Shown here piece after piece: positions 27,078 to 36,206 of a stretch of 64,000 nt of DNA (position 1 is its first letter; each line of letters begins with the position of its first letter). The translations under genes and the position numbers were made by a program. The notes beneath the pieces are model-generated. The model was not told where the DNA came from and ran no database searches. It was given only the letters and a program-made list of their open reading frames with translations. The stretch lies in assembly GCA_050186335.1 (NCBI GenBank), contig JBFWYO010000010.1:11396-75395 (forward strand), written 5' to 3'. The stretch is from JBFWYO01 sp050186335 (GTDB taxonomy: Bacteria; Pseudomonadota; Alphaproteobacteria; Bin65).

Positions 27078-28399
27078 GCGCCGCCATCATCTTCGGGCTG
27101 CTGATTGCGCTGATGCTGACCGGCATGCCGATCTCGATTGCGCTCGGCCTGACCGTGCTGACGTTCTTGTTCACCATGACGCAGGTGCCGCTCGAAGCGG
27201 TTGCGCTCAAGCTGTTCACCGGCATCGAGAAGTTCGAGATCATGGCGATCCCGTTCTTCATTCTGGCCGGCAATTTCCTGACCCACGGCGGCGTGGCGCG
27301 GCGCATGATCGTGTTCGCCAGTGCGATGGTCGGTCATTGGCATGGCGGGCTGGGCTTGGCGGCGGTGGTGGCCTGCGCGCTGTTCGCCGCGATCTCCGGG
27401 TCCAGTCCGGCGACCGTGGTCGCCATCGGCTCGATCATCCTGCCCGCGATGGTCGCCGCCGGTTTTCCGCGCCGCTTCGGCGCCGGCGTCGTGACCACGT
27501 CGGGCGCGCTCGGCATCTTGATCCCACCCTCGATCGTCATGGTGATCTATTTCGTCGCCACCGCAGGCATCCAGGCCACGGGCCCGGACGGCAAACCCGT
27601 CAGCACCGCGTCGATCGGCGAGTTGTTCGTGGCCGGTATCGTGCCCGGCCTGTTGTTGGCGTTCCTGCTGGGCGCCGTCACCTGGTATCGCGCCTGGCGC
27701 AACGGCTACCCGCGCCTGCCGAAGGCCGATTGGCGCACACGCTGGCGCGGCTTTCGCGATTCGATTTGGGGGTTGCTGCTGATCGTGGTGGTGATCGGCG
27801 GCATCTACGCCGGCGCTTTCACGCCGACCGAGGCCGCGGCCGTCAGTGCCGTCTACGCCTTCATCGTCGCGGCGTTCGTCTATCGCGATCTGCCGCTCAA
27901 GCGCGTGCCGAAGGTGCTGCTCGATTCGGCGAATATGAGCGCAATGCTGCTCTACATCATCACCAACGCGGTGCTGTTCTCGTTCCTGATGACGCACGAG
28001 AACATTCCGCAGGCGATGGCCGAATGGATCATCGACAAGGAACTTGCCGCCTGGATGTTCCTGATCGTGGTCAATCTTCTGCTGTTGCTGGCCGGCAACG
28101 TGATGGAACCCTCGTCGATCGTGCTGATCATGGCGCCGATCCTGTTTCCCGTCGCCATGAAGCTCGGCATCGACCCGGTGCATTTCGGGATTCTGATCAC
28201 GGTCAATATGGAGATCGGCATGTGCCATCCGCCGGTCGGGCTCAATCTCTACGTGGCCAGCGGCATCACCAAGATGGGTATCACCGAACTGACGGTGGCG
28301 GTATGGCCGTGGCTGCTGACCATGCTGGCGTTCCTGGTGCTGGTTACCTATGTGCCGGAAGTCTCTCTGGCGCTGCCGCACCTGCTGGGCATGCGATAA
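27074..28399 (+). CDS. dctM: TRAP transporter large permease (DctM family)
   Basis: A 441-residue, about 12-helix permease that catalyses sodium-coupled import of the ligand delivered by DctP. Conserved features are IPFFILAGNFLTHGGVARRM, ALFAAISGSSPATVVAIGSI, SGALGILIPPSIVMVIYF and the late EIGMCHPPVGLNLYVASG. The start is the GTG at 27074, which overlaps the dctQ stop codon; a longer upstream frame would run through dctQ in another frame and is not credible. It ends the operon. Confidence 0.94.
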   Translation: MSAAIIFGLLIALMLTGMPISIALGLTVLTFLFTMTQVPLEAVALKLFTGIEKFEIMAIPFFILAGNFLTHGGVARRMIVFASAMVGHWHGGLGLAAVVACALFAAISGSSPATVVAIGSIILPAMVAAGFPRRFGAGVVTTSGALGILIPPSIVMVIYFVATAGIQATGPDGKPVSTASIGELFVAGIVPGLLLAFLLGAVTWYRAWRNGYPRLPKADWRTRWRGFRDSIWGLLLIVVVIGGIYAGAFTPTEAAAVSAVYAFIVAAFVYRDLPLKRVPKVLLDSANMSAMLLYIITNAVLFSFLMTHENIPQAMAEWIIDKELAAWMFLIVVNLLLLLAGNVMEPSSIVLIMAPILFPVAMKLGIDPVHFGILITVNMEIGMCHPPVGLNLYVASGITKMGITELTVAVWPWLLTMLAFLVLVTYVPEVSLALPHLLGMR

Positions 28400-28495
28400 G
28401 GGTCGTGGCAAGGCGCCGCGCGCCGATGCTATCATTTCTCGGATAACAACCGCCGCCGACGCGAAATCAGGCGGCCCGCCTCCGGGAGGAGCTTC

Positions 28496-29470
28496 ATGAC
28501 GTCGATTGGTAAATTTGCGCGCGCGACCATTTTTGCCGCTGCTGTCACGGCGCTCGCCGTCCCTGCCGCGCGGGCCGACGAGATCTCGGTCACCCACTGG
28601 GGCGCCCTGATGTACGGCGTGCCTTACGCGGTCGCGATGGACAAAGGCTTTTTCAAGAAAGCCGGCGTCGACATCACCGGCATCCTGACGTCCAAGGGCG
28701 GCGGCACCACCGTGCGCAACGTGCTGGCCGGCGGGCTGCCTTACGGCGAAGTGTCGCTCGCGGCCGCGATTGCCGCGATCAACCAAGGCATGGACATCAA
28801 GATCGTCAACGGCGGCGTGCAGAACGTCGCGGACGCGTTCTGGGTCACGTTGCCCGCCTCCGACGTCAAGACGATCAAGGACCTAGCCGGCAAGAAGATG
28901 GCGATCACCAGCCCCAAGGCGGTGACCGACATGCTGTCGATCATGCTGCTCGAAAAGAACGGCATGACCATCAAGGACGTCGAACGTCCGGCGCTTGGCT
29001 CGGTCAGCGCCGGCCTATCGGCACTCGAGAACGGCGCGGTGCAGGCCGCCTATATTTCCGAGCCGATCCTGAGCGCGCGACCGAACAAGTACCGCGTCGT
29101 CGTGGCCGCCAAGGACGTGCTGCCGAAAATGATGCAGACGGTCGGCATCACGACCGGTGAGTTCATCAAGAAGGAACCCGCCAAGCTGAAGGCGATCGTC
29201 GCCGGCCGTCGCATGGGCGTGGATTTCATTTATGCCAACCCGTCCGAGTCCGCGACGATCCTGGCGAAGGCCTATAATATCGATCCCAAGGTCGCCAAAT
29301 CCGCCGTCGATTACACGGCACAGGCGAAATACTGGGGCCCGGGCAATTTCGACATCCCCGGCATGAACGAAATGGTGCGCGGGCTGAAGATCGTCGGCGA
29401 GGTCAAGGGCGATATCGACTGGGAGAAGATCGTCGATCGGTCGTTCCTGCCCGACGATCTGAAGCGCTGA
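28496..29470 (+). CDS. ABC solute-binding protein (NMT1/SsuA/TauA type), copy 1
   Basis: A 324-residue periplasmic binding protein with a signal peptide ending ARA before DEISVTHWGA. The NMT1/OMP-decarboxylase-like core shows AMDKGFFKKAGVDITGILTS and GGGTTVRNVLAGGLPYGEVS, typical of SsuA/TauA/ThiY-like proteins that bind sulfonates, nitriles or pyrimidine-like compounds. GGGAGGAG lies just before the ATG. It is the first gene of an operon with a close paralogue, an ATPase and two permeases. Ligand unknown. Confidence 0.9.
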   Translation: MTSIGKFARATIFAAAVTALAVPAARADEISVTHWGALMYGVPYAVAMDKGFFKKAGVDITGILTSKGGGTTVRNVLAGGLPYGEVSLAAAIAAINQGMDIKIVNGGVQNVADAFWVTLPASDVKTIKDLAGKKMAITSPKAVTDMLSIMLLEKNGMTIKDVERPALGSVSAGLSALENGAVQAAYISEPILSARPNKYRVVVAAKDVLPKMMQTVGITTGEFIKKEPAKLKAIVAGRRMGVDFIYANPSESATILAKAYNIDPKVAKSAVDYTAQAKYWGPGNFDIPGMNEMVRGLKIVGEVKGDIDWEKIVDRSFLPDDLKR

Positions 29471-29517
29471 CCATCGGAGGAATGACGGGCGGCAATCGGC
29501 AAGTAAGGGAGGTTTCG

Positions 29518-30486
29518 ATGTTCGATCTATTGCGCCGAGCGGCCGTGATCGGCGGCGCCGTTGCCTTGGTCGGCGCGGCAGCGGCCCGCGCCGACGAAAT
29601 TTCCGTGACCCAGTTCGGCTCGATCCTCGACGGGCTGCCGGATGCCATCGCGATGGACAAGGGCTTCTTCAAGAAGGCCGGCGTCAACATCACGGGCATC
29701 CTGACGTCCAAGGGCGGCGGCACCACGGTGCGCAACGTGCTCGCCAGCGGCTTGCCGTACGGCGAGGTTTCGCTGGCCGCGGCGGTGTCCGCGTTCAACC
29801 AGGGCTACGATATCCGCATCGTCGCGGTCACCGTGCACACGCTGGGCGACATGGCCTGGGTGGTGCCGAACGATTCGCCGATCAAGAACATCAAGGATCT
29901 GGTCGGCAAGAAGATCTCGATCTCGAGCCCGAAAAGCGTCACCGACATGGTCTCGACCATGATCCTGGACAAGGCCGGTATACCGCTGACCGCGATCCAG
30001 CGGCCGACGCTCGGGCAGATCGGCGCCGGGCTTACGGCGATGGACGCAGGTGCCGTACAGGCGGCGTGGATCGTCGAGCCGATCTACAGCAAGGTGCGCC
30101 ATAAATATCGCATCGTCGTCAACGCTTCCGACTATCTGCCGCCGATGGTGCGCACGGTGGCGATCACGACGCCCGAATTCATGAAGAAGGAACCGGCGAA
30201 ACTGCGCGCGCTCCTGGCCGGACGGCGCGAGGGCGTGGACGACATCGCCAAGAATCCGCACGACGCCGAGGCGATCCTCGCCAAGCAATGGAACCTGGAA
30301 CCCGAGATCGCCGCGGCGGTCATGGCGAACGTGCGCAACATGAACTATTGGAGCACCGGGCGAATCGACATTCCGGCCATGAACGAGATGGTGCGCGGGC
30401 TCAAGATCATCGGCGAGATCAAGGATAACCCCGACTGGAGCAAGATCGTCGACCGTTCGTTCCTGCCCGCCGATCTGCAGAACTGA
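29518..30486 (+). CDS. ABC solute-binding protein (NMT1/SsuA/TauA type), copy 2
   Basis: A 322-residue paralogue of the gene before it. The two share long identical stretches such as GFFKKAGV.ITGILTSKGGG and MNEMVRGLKI, plus the same C-terminal signature KIVDRSFLP, while the ligand-facing middle differs. This indicates tandem duplication followed by divergence. The ATG at 29518 is chosen because AGGGAGGT precedes it; the open frame continues 12 codons further upstream without a ribosome site. A signal peptide ends ARA before DEISVTQ. Confidence 0.9.
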   Translation: MFDLLRRAAVIGGAVALVGAAAARADEISVTQFGSILDGLPDAIAMDKGFFKKAGVNITGILTSKGGGTTVRNVLASGLPYGEVSLAAAVSAFNQGYDIRIVAVTVHTLGDMAWVVPNDSPIKNIKDLVGKKISISSPKSVTDMVSTMILDKAGIPLTAIQRPTLGQIGAGLTAMDAGAVQAAWIVEPIYSKVRHKYRIVVNASDYLPPMVRTVAITTPEFMKKEPAKLRALLAGRREGVDDIAKNPHDAEAILAKQWNLEPEIAAAVMANVRNMNYWSTGRIDIPAMNEMVRGLKIIGEIKDNPDWSKIVDRSFLPADLQN

Positions 30487-30498
30487 TTCTCGTCGAAG

Positions 30499-31308
30499 AT
30501 GGCCGCTTCCCACGCTCAGCTGACCGGCGTCACCAAGATATTTCCGGCTGCCGGCGGCAATGCGCAGGTGCATGCGCTCGGCCCGCTGGACCTGAGCCTG
30601 GCGCGAGGCGAGTTCTTCGCCGTGGTCGGCCCGTCGGGCTGCGGCAAGTCGACCCTCTTGGAGCTCATGGCCGGGCTGCTGCCGGCCACACAAGGCACGA
30701 TCCTCTTCGAAGACAAGCCGGTTGCCGGCCGGGTGCCGGACGGCATCGGCGTCGTGTTTCAGGACGACGCCAGCTTTCCTTGGCTCAGCGTGCGGGACAA
30801 CGTGGCGTTTGGCCTGCGCCGCACGGCGATCGACAACGCCGAGCTTAACAAGCGTGTGGCCGACGCGCTGGCGTTCATGGGGTTGAAGGATTTTATCCGT
30901 CATTACCCGCCGCAACTGTCCGGCGGCATGCGCCAACGCGTCTGTATCGCCCGCACGCTGGTGATGCGGCCGCGACTGATCCTGCTCGACGAGCCGTTCG
31001 GCGCGCTGGACCAGCAGACGCGCCTGTTGATGGGCGACGAATTGCTGCGCCTGTGGCGCGAAACCGGCGCCACCGTGTTGCTGATCACACATGCGCTCGA
31101 CGAGGCCGCCATGCTGGCCGACCGGGTCGGCGTCATGTCCGCGCGGCCGGGCGTGTTCATGGATCTGGTGACGACAAACTGGCCGCGCGATCGCGACAGC
31201 CGAATCGTCGGCCACGCCGAGTTTGGCGCCATCACGGCGCGGCTGTGGCAATCGCTGCGCGGCGAATCGCTCAAGGCATTGGGTCACGCCGGGGCCGCAG
31301 CGCCATGA
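30499..31308 (+). CDS. ABC transporter ATPase (SsuB/TauB type)
   Basis: A 269-residue ATPase that powers the import system. Walker A is GPSGCGKSTLLELMAG, the Q-loop is VFQDDASFPWLSVRDNVAFG, the signature is LSGGMRQRVCIARTL and Walker B is LILLDEPFGALD, followed by the H-loop LITHALDEA. The Q-loop context with PWLSV is typical of the nitrate/sulfonate/taurine family. Its stop overlaps the first permease start as ATGA. Confidence 0.95.
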   Translation: MAASHAQLTGVTKIFPAAGGNAQVHALGPLDLSLARGEFFAVVGPSGCGKSTLLELMAGLLPATQGTILFEDKPVAGRVPDGIGVVFQDDASFPWLSVRDNVAFGLRRTAIDNAELNKRVADALAFMGLKDFIRHYPPQLSGGMRQRVCIARTLVMRPRLILLDEPFGALDQQTRLLMGDELLRLWRETGATVLLITHALDEAAMLADRVGVMSARPGVFMDLVTTNWPRDRDSRIVGHAEFGAITARLWQSLRGESLKALGHAGAAAP

Positions 31309-32057
31309 ACCTGGTCGTCCCGTTGCGGATCGTCGTCATCGCGGGGTCGCTGGGGCTTTTGGAGCTGTCGTGCCGGGTCGGCTGGGCCGACCGCAAGACC
31401 ATCATCCCGCCGACCGAAATGCTCGAATCGATGATCGAACAACTGCGTACGCCCACCGTGCTGGCCGGCATCGGCCAGACGCTCGGCAACGTGCTTGCCG
31501 CATTGGTGATGTCGGTCGTCGTGGGCTTTTTGGTCGGCGTGATCGTGCATTCGATCCCGCGTCTGCGCCGAACGCTGGATCCTTTGTTGGCGACCTTCTA
31601 CGCCGTGCCGTTCTTCGTCTTCTATCCCGTCATGATCGGGATCTTCGGCCTGACCCAATGGCCGATCATCGTCACCGCGTTTCTGTTCGCGATGGTGGCG
31701 ATGCTGATCGCGACCCTGACCGGGATCGACCGCATTCCGCGCGTGCTGTCGAAAGTCGCGCGCACGCACCGCATGGGCGTGCTGGAAACCGCCATCAAGT
31801 TGAAACTACCGGCCGCGGCGCCGCATCTGTTCGGCGGCGTCAAGCTATGCGTGGCGAACGCGTTCATCGGCGTGATCGCCAGCGAATTCATCATGGCGAC
31901 TTCGGGCATCGGCTACGAGATCGGCTACGCCTACAACAATTTCGAGAACCGGCGCATGTATGGGCTGATGCTGTTCGTGCTGGTCCTCGTCGTGACCGTC
32001 AACATGGCGTTGCATTCCTACGAGCAGCGCCTCGCCCGCAGGCGCGCCGGACGATGA
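31305..32057 (+). CDS. ABC transporter permease 1 (SsuC/TauC type)
   Basis: A 250-residue BPD_transp_1 permease with about six helices, starting at the ATG that overlaps the ATPase stop. The longer frame from 31053 runs inside the ATPase gene and is rejected. The coupling-loop region is around VARTHRMGVLETAIKLKLPAAAPHLFGG. It is followed by a cold-shock gene on the other strand and then a second permease, suggesting that the two permeases form a heterodimer. Confidence 0.92.
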   Translation: MNLVVPLRIVVIAGSLGLLELSCRVGWADRKTIIPPTEMLESMIEQLRTPTVLAGIGQTLGNVLAALVMSVVVGFLVGVIVHSIPRLRRTLDPLLATFYAVPFFVFYPVMIGIFGLTQWPIIVTAFLFAMVAMLIATLTGIDRIPRVLSKVARTHRMGVLETAIKLKLPAAAPHLFGGVKLCVANAFIGVIASEFIMATSGIGYEIGYAYNNFENRRMYGLMLFVLVLVVTVNMALHSYEQRLARRRAGR

Positions 32058-32086
32058 ATAGGCCGCCTGACCGCGCAAAAACGAAA

Positions 32087-32110
32087 ACGGCGGCGATTGC
32101 TCGCCGCCGT
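32087..32110 (-). terminator. Rho-independent terminator of the cold-shock gene
   Basis: Perfect 10-bp stem ACGGCGGCGA / TCGCCGCCGT with a 4-base loop. Read on the minus strand it is followed by TTTTCGTTTTTG, a proper U-rich tract, so it terminates the csp transcript. On the plus strand the hairpin lacks a T-run, so transcripts from permease 1 may pass through it. Confidence 0.85.
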
Positions 32111-32158
32111 TCGAACCGTTGGCCGCTCAAGACGAGCGGCCGGCCGGCGCGTAATTGC

Positions 32159-32362
32159 TTACGACGCCTGCAGATTGGTTGCCGCGGTCTTGCCACGCTC
32201 CGTGGTGATCTCGAAGCTGACCTTCTGACCTTCCCGCAGGGTGGCCAGGCCAGCGCGCTCGACGGCGCTGATGTGCACGAACACGTCGCGCGAACCGTCG
32301 CTCGGCTGGATGAAACCGTAACCTTTTTGCGGATTGAACCACTTGACCGTACCAGTCGCCAT
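32159..32362 (-). CDS. cspA: Cold-shock domain protein (CspA family)
   Basis: A 67-residue single cold-shock domain, beginning [20 protein letters not shown] and containing RNP2-like DVFVHISA. It binds single-stranded RNA/DNA as an RNA chaperone. The ATG at 32362 is the standard family start; a longer frame adds ten unrelated residues. It is on the opposite strand from the ABC operon, between the two permease genes. A consensus-like promoter lies about 170 bases upstream, which would give the long 5' leader typical of cspA transcripts. Confidence 0.95.
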   Translation of the reverse strand: MATGTVKWFNPQKGYGFIQPSDGSRDVFVHISAVERAGLATLREGQKVSFEITTERGKTAATNLQAS

Positions 32363-32529
32363 ATTGGCCTCCATATTGCTGGTCATACACATGTTCCGCC
32401 GGTTCGAATACGCATCCCGGCGTCAACAATCTCATTTTTGGTGAATGACTTGGTCTCGTATTCCGATGCCGTTAAGCGGCGCCGGACAGATATGGCAAGG
32501 CAGGCCAAAAGCTCGATTGTGGCGCTAAA

Positions 32530-32558
32530 AAAATGGCGCGGCGCCTTATTCTTGTCAA
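32530..32558 (-). promoter_or_regulatory. Candidate sigma70 promoter of the cold-shock gene
   Basis: On the minus strand TTGACA (32553-32558) is followed after 17 bases by CATTTT (32530-32535). The -35 is perfect; the -10 is weak. Transcription from it would give a 5' leader of about 160 nt before the csp start, matching the known long regulatory leader of cspA mRNAs. Confidence 0.5.
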
Positions 32559-32588
32559 GTCACAACCCTCTGTCGGCCGGGTAGCGCC

Positions 32589-33332
32589 ATGCGAAACGCT
32601 ACCCGTGCTCTGGATATTACGCTGCTTATGCTAGCGCTTGTGTTGATTTGGCAAATAGTTCACCACATCGTCGGCGAAACCGCTTTGACCGCGCCGCTCG
32701 AAACGCTGTCCCACCTCGGCAAGCTGCTCGGCCAAGCCCGATTTTGGGCACACATTATAGAATCGGTGAGCGCGTTCCTTTACGCGGTGCTGATTGCCTG
32801 GCTGGCCGGCGTCGGCATCGGCGTTTGGCTTGGCGCGCGGCGGCTCGCGGGCGATGTCGCCGAACCGATCCTGGTGGCACTGCATTCGATCCCGAAGGTG
32901 ACGCTCTACCCGGTGTTGCTTCTGCTGTTCGGCCTCGGCTTCTCGGCCAAAGTCGTGTTCGGTGCCATTCACGGCATTGTGCCGGTGGCGATCTTCGCGC
33001 TGAATGCCGTGCGCAATATCAAGCCGGTGCATATAAAAGCGGCGCGCATGATGAATCTCGAAGGCCCCGCTCTGGCATGGCGCGTGCTGATCCCGGCGGC
33101 GTTGCCCGAAGTGTTCAGCGGTCTGCGCGTCGGCTTCGCGCTGTCGCTGCTGGGGGTTCAGATCGGCGAAATGTTCGCCTCCAAACAGGGGCTCGGCTTT
33201 CTGATCGTCAATTCGATCAACCTGGTCGACACCAAGACCATGATGGCCGTGGTGATCCTGCTGTTCGCCTTCGCGGCGGCGGCCAACGGCATCATGTTAT
33301 GGATCGACCACCGGCTGCATCGGCGGGCATAA
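32589..33332 (+). CDS. ABC transporter permease 2 (SsuC/TauC type)
   Basis: A 247-residue permease of the same family as permease 1, with about six helices. The coupling region reads [34 protein letters not shown]. It is separated from permease 1 by the antisense csp gene, a 531-base interruption. It probably pairs with permease 1 as a heterodimer using the single ATPase upstream. Whether it is transcribed from the operon or from its own promoter in the csp-upstream region is not clear. Confidence 0.9.
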   Translation: MRNATRALDITLLMLALVLIWQIVHHIVGETALTAPLETLSHLGKLLGQARFWAHIIESVSAFLYAVLIAWLAGVGIGVWLGARRLAGDVAEPILVALHSIPKVTLYPVLLLLFGLGFSAKVVFGAIHGIVPVAIFALNAVRNIKPVHIKAARMMNLEGPALAWRVLIPAALPEVFSGLRVGFALSLLGVQIGEMFASKQGLGFLIVNSINLVDTKTMMAVVILLFAFAAAANGIMLWIDHRLHRRA

Positions 33333-33339
33333 TCCGGCA

Positions 33340-33666
33340 ATGAAGTCCGTCCTCGCCTTCGTCGGCGCAGCGTTCGCCGAAATCGCCGGCTGCTTCGCCT
33401 TTTGGGCCTGGCTGCGGCTGGGCAAGCCGGTCTGGTGGGTGATCCCCGGCATCGCGTCGCTCGCGTTGTTCGCCTATTTGCTGACGCTTGCGGAGAGCAG
33501 CGCCGCCGGCCGCGCCTACGCGGCCTATGGCGGCATCTACATTGCCGCCTCGGTATTCTGGCTATGGGCGATCGAAGGCACGCGGCCGGACCGCTGGGAT
33601 CTGATCGGTCTCCTGGTCTGCCTGATCGGCGCCGGGGTCATTCTGTTCGGCCCGCGCGCCGCCTGA
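33340..33666 (+). CDS. YnfA/UPF0060 family small membrane protein
   Basis: A 108-residue, four-helix protein of the YnfA/UPF0060 family, recognised by [20 protein letters not shown] at the start and [20 protein letters not shown] in the middle. The family resembles small multidrug resistance transporters but its role is not firmly known. It begins 8 bases after permease 2 and is probably co-transcribed. Confidence 0.9.
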   Translation: MKSVLAFVGAAFAEIAGCFAFWAWLRLGKPVWWVIPGIASLALFAYLLTLAESSAAGRAYAAYGGIYIAASVFWLWAIEGTRPDRWDLIGLLVCLIGAGVILFGPRAA

Positions 33667-33688
33667 CCGGGCACGCGGCGCGGCACCC

Positions 33689-35314
33689 TCATCCTTCGTA
33701 CGGGATGAACTGGTACAGCCAGGTTTCCGAGATCGGCTTGTCGTTGAAAACCAGTTGGCCGCGCAGTTCGACCGGCTCGCGGCCGTCGACCTGAAGATCG
33801 AACACCGCGCGCCAGCGTTTCGTGCCCTGCACCTTCGTGGTGTAAGCACCGTCGACCTTTCCGCGCGCCGAACCGATCGTCAGTTTGACCGGCGCACCGG
33901 TCGGCAGATCGCCGACCATACCGCCCTGGAAGTCGATGGCGATCTTCTTCTTGTTTGCCGGCCGTGGCTGGCCCGGCACGCCGCCGATGCCGATGCGCGT
34001 GGCGACAACGCGCGCCAGCGGCGTCGGGTACGGTTCATCGGCCAGCCAGTGCAGCTTGTACTTGAAGCTCCACGCCGAGCCCGCCTTGACCGGTTCTTTC
34101 GGCACCCAGTAGGCGACAATATTGTCGTGGATCTCGTCGTCGGTCGGAATTTCGACCAGTTGTACCGCGCCCTCGCCCCACTCGCCGACCGGTTCGACCC
34201 AGACCGACGGGCGCTTCTCGTAGAATACCCCGTCGTCCTGATAGTTCTCGAATTCGCGATCGCGCTGCAGTAGTCCGAAGCCCTTCGGGTTCCGATCCAG
34301 GAACGACGACGTGCGCACCGCAGGCGGATTGTTGAGCGGTCGCCACAGCCGCTCGCCGGCGCCGTTCCAGATCGCAAGCCCGTCGCTATCGTGAATTTCC
34401 GGGCGCCAGTCGCGCGCCAAATTCCGTTGATTTTCGGCATACCAGAACATCGAGGTGAGCGGCGCGGCACCCAGGCGCTGGATATCTTCGCGCGCGTACA
34501 TTTGCGCTTCGATCTCCATGATCACGCCCTTCGCCTTGGTGGCGACCATGCGATACGCGCCGGTAATGCTCGGCCCGTCCATCAGGCAATAGATGATGAT
34601 GGCGTTCGGCGCGTTGGGCGCCGGCTGGAACCAGAATTCGGTGAAGCGTGGAAACTCCTCCGGCTTGGCCATGGCCACGTCGATCGCGACGCCGCGCGCC
34701 GAAAGACCGTATTGGTCCTGCGCCCCCGAGGTACGGAAATAAGCGGCGCCCAGAAAAGCGATCCAGTCGGTCCGGTTGCCGGGATTCATGACGCGGAAGC
34801 CGGCGAAGCCGAGATCCTCGGGCAGCTCCTTGTCGAAGCCGGTCTTGCCGTAATCGTACATTTGCGCCGCGTACAGCACTTCGCGCGCCTGGTTGTTCTG
34901 CACCAGATTAATCTTCACCGGCTGCTTGAAGTAGCGGCCGAGATGAAAGAACTGTACCGGATACGGCCCGCCGCCCGTGGCCCATAATGAATAGTCGCGC
35001 CGGAACCGGATCGCCTGGTGCGCGTCGTAATCGATGCGTTCCAGTATGTCGGCGGCGCGCGGCGGGGGGTTCTGATATTTCGCTTCGGCGAGCCGCTTCG
35101 CTTCGGCCTTCAGCAGGTCGAAGCTGAAATTCTTGTTCGGGCCGAATTTCAGGCCCGGAAGCGCCTGCGGCGGTGGCGTGACCGGCTTTGGCGCGGCGGG
35201 CGGCGGCGTCTGCTGCGCCAGCCCGGCCCGCGACAGCAACGCATTGCCGAGGGCGTAAAGCCCTGCGGTGGCGCCGACGGACAGGAAGCTACGGCGCGAG
35301 AAATGCTTGGTCAT
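33689..35314 (-). CDS. Periplasmic glucan biosynthesis protein (OpgG/OpgD family), Tat-exported
   Basis: A 541-residue MdoG/OpgD family protein, needed for making or branching osmoregulated periplasmic glucans. A twin-arginine signal is visible at the start (SRRSFLSVGATAGLYALGNA); Tat export favours an OpgD-like rather than OpgG-like assignment. The beta-sandwich N-domain begins around FSFDLLKAEAKRLAEAKYQN, and family motifs such as FPRFTEFWFQPAP and LFWYAENQR-like SMFWYAENQR are present. The ATG at 35314 gives the Tat signal directly at the N-terminus; the longer frame adds 25 codons without a ribosome site. No opgH glycosyltransferase gene is in the window. Confidence 0.9.
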   Translation of the reverse strand: MTKHFSRRSFLSVGATAGLYALGNALLSRAGLAQQTPPPAAPKPVTPPPQALPGLKFGPNKNFSFDLLKAEAKRLAEAKYQNPPPRAADILERIDYDAHQAIRFRRDYSLWATGGGPYPVQFFHLGRYFKQPVKINLVQNNQAREVLYAAQMYDYGKTGFDKELPEDLGFAGFRVMNPGNRTDWIAFLGAAYFRTSGAQDQYGLSARGVAIDVAMAKPEEFPRFTEFWFQPAPNAPNAIIIYCLMDGPSITGAYRMVATKAKGVIMEIEAQMYAREDIQRLGAAPLTSMFWYAENQRNLARDWRPEIHDSDGLAIWNGAGERLWRPLNNPPAVRTSSFLDRNPKGFGLLQRDREFENYQDDGVFYEKRPSVWVEPVGEWGEGAVQLVEIPTDDEIHDNIVAYWVPKEPVKAGSAWSFKYKLHWLADEPYPTPLARVVATRIGIGGVPGQPRPANKKKIAIDFQGGMVGDLPTGAPVKLTIGSARGKVDGAYTTKVQGTKRWRAVFDLQVDGREPVELRGQLVFNDKPISETWLYQFIPYEG

Positions 35315-35537
35315 CCGGAATCCCCGTGGAAATGGCGGGCGGACTGTAGGGATTGGGTCGCAGCCGGGCAAGCAGACGGCCGGTCGCACCCGGATTCCTG
35401 GGCGCGCCGGCAGCTGCCGGGTTCGACCCCCGGCGTCGGGGTAACCTATTGAAATCGCTTAAATTGACCCTACTTGCGTGGCCGGGCCAGAATCGTGCGC
35501 CAAGCTGTCCCCAGGCGGCTTTTTCCGGCCAATTCGC

Positions 35538-35565
35538 TTGACTTGCCTTGGCCCCTGGCTATAGT
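35538..35565 (+). promoter_or_regulatory. Sigma70 promoter of rplU-rpmA
   Basis: TTGACT (35538-35543) and TATAGT (35560-35565) with a 16-base spacer, a near-consensus pair, which predicts a start of transcription near 35572 and a 135-nt leader before rplU. Confidence 0.75.
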
Positions 35566-35574
35566 CCGCCCGCT

Positions 35575-35610
35575 CCGGCCGGGACCCCCTTTTTGGGGTG
35601 TCGCGGCCGG
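35575..35610 (+). promoter_or_regulatory. Strong stem-loop at the 5' end of the rplU leader
   Basis: CCGGCC(35575-35580)/GGCCGG(35605-35610) outer stem continues into GACCCCC / GGGGTGTC with a five-T loop; there is one mismatch and one bulged T. It starts within a few bases of the predicted transcription start and could be a regulatory leader structure. Gap 35315-35706 has no gene. Confidence 0.5.
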
Positions 35611-35706
35611 TCACTTTATTTCGTATCGGCGCCTCTGTACCGCCCCAGGTTTCGGCCCGGCGGGTCGGCCGGCCGGCCGACCAAAGCCAGAGCTTCGGAG
35701 AATACG

Positions 35707-36162
35707 ATGGTCGCAGTCATCCGCACCGGCGGCAAACAATACCGCGTCGCGCAAAACGACGTCATCAAGGTGGAACGTCTGGCCGGCGAGGCGGGCGACA
35801 TCGTGGTGCTGGACGACGTGCTGGCCGTCGGCAGCGAGATCGGCAAGCCCGGCATTTCCGGCGCATCGGTTGCCGCGCGCATCCTGGGCCAGGACCGCAA
35901 CGACCGCATCATCACCGTCAAGCGCAAGCGTCGGCACACCTACAAGCGCCGCTTGGGCCACCGCCAGGAAATCACCGTCCTGCGCATCGAAGAGATCCTG
36001 ACCGGCGGCGCCAAGCCGACGGTCAAGCCAGGCCTGCCGGAAAAGGCGCCCAAGAAGGCCAAAGCGGAAGACGCCGTGCCGGCGACCGACGTTGCGGCCG
36101 ACGCCCCTGCGGAAGCCACCGAAGCCAAGGCAAAGAAGAAGTCGGCCAAGGCGAAAAAGTAA
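35707..36162 (+). CDS. rplU: 50S ribosomal protein L21
   Basis: A 151-residue protein. The first 100 residues are canonical L21 (MVAVIRTGGKQYRVAQNDVI, then KRKRRHTYKRRLGHRQE). The last 50 residues are an Ala/Lys/Glu-rich tail with KAKKKSAKAKK at the end, as in many alphaproteobacteria. The ATG at 35707 is the family start; an open frame continues upstream through the leader hairpin and is rejected. It begins the rplU-rpmA operon, 44 bases before rpmA. Confidence 0.96.
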   Translation: MVAVIRTGGKQYRVAQNDVIKVERLAGEAGDIVVLDDVLAVGSEIGKPGISGASVAARILGQDRNDRIITVKRKRRHTYKRRLGHRQEITVLRIEEILTGGAKPTVKPGLPEKAPKKAKAEDAVPATDVAADAPAEATEAKAKKKSAKAKK

Positions 36163-36206
36163 CACTCGAGTAACGGAACGGCGCGCAACGCGCGGAGGAA
36201 TTTCTC

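Noticed and set aside
26930..28786. 618-codon minus-strand frame across dctM
   Set aside because: His/Arg/Gln-rich composition typical of a shadow of a GC-rich membrane protein gene; the dctQM reading is unambiguous.
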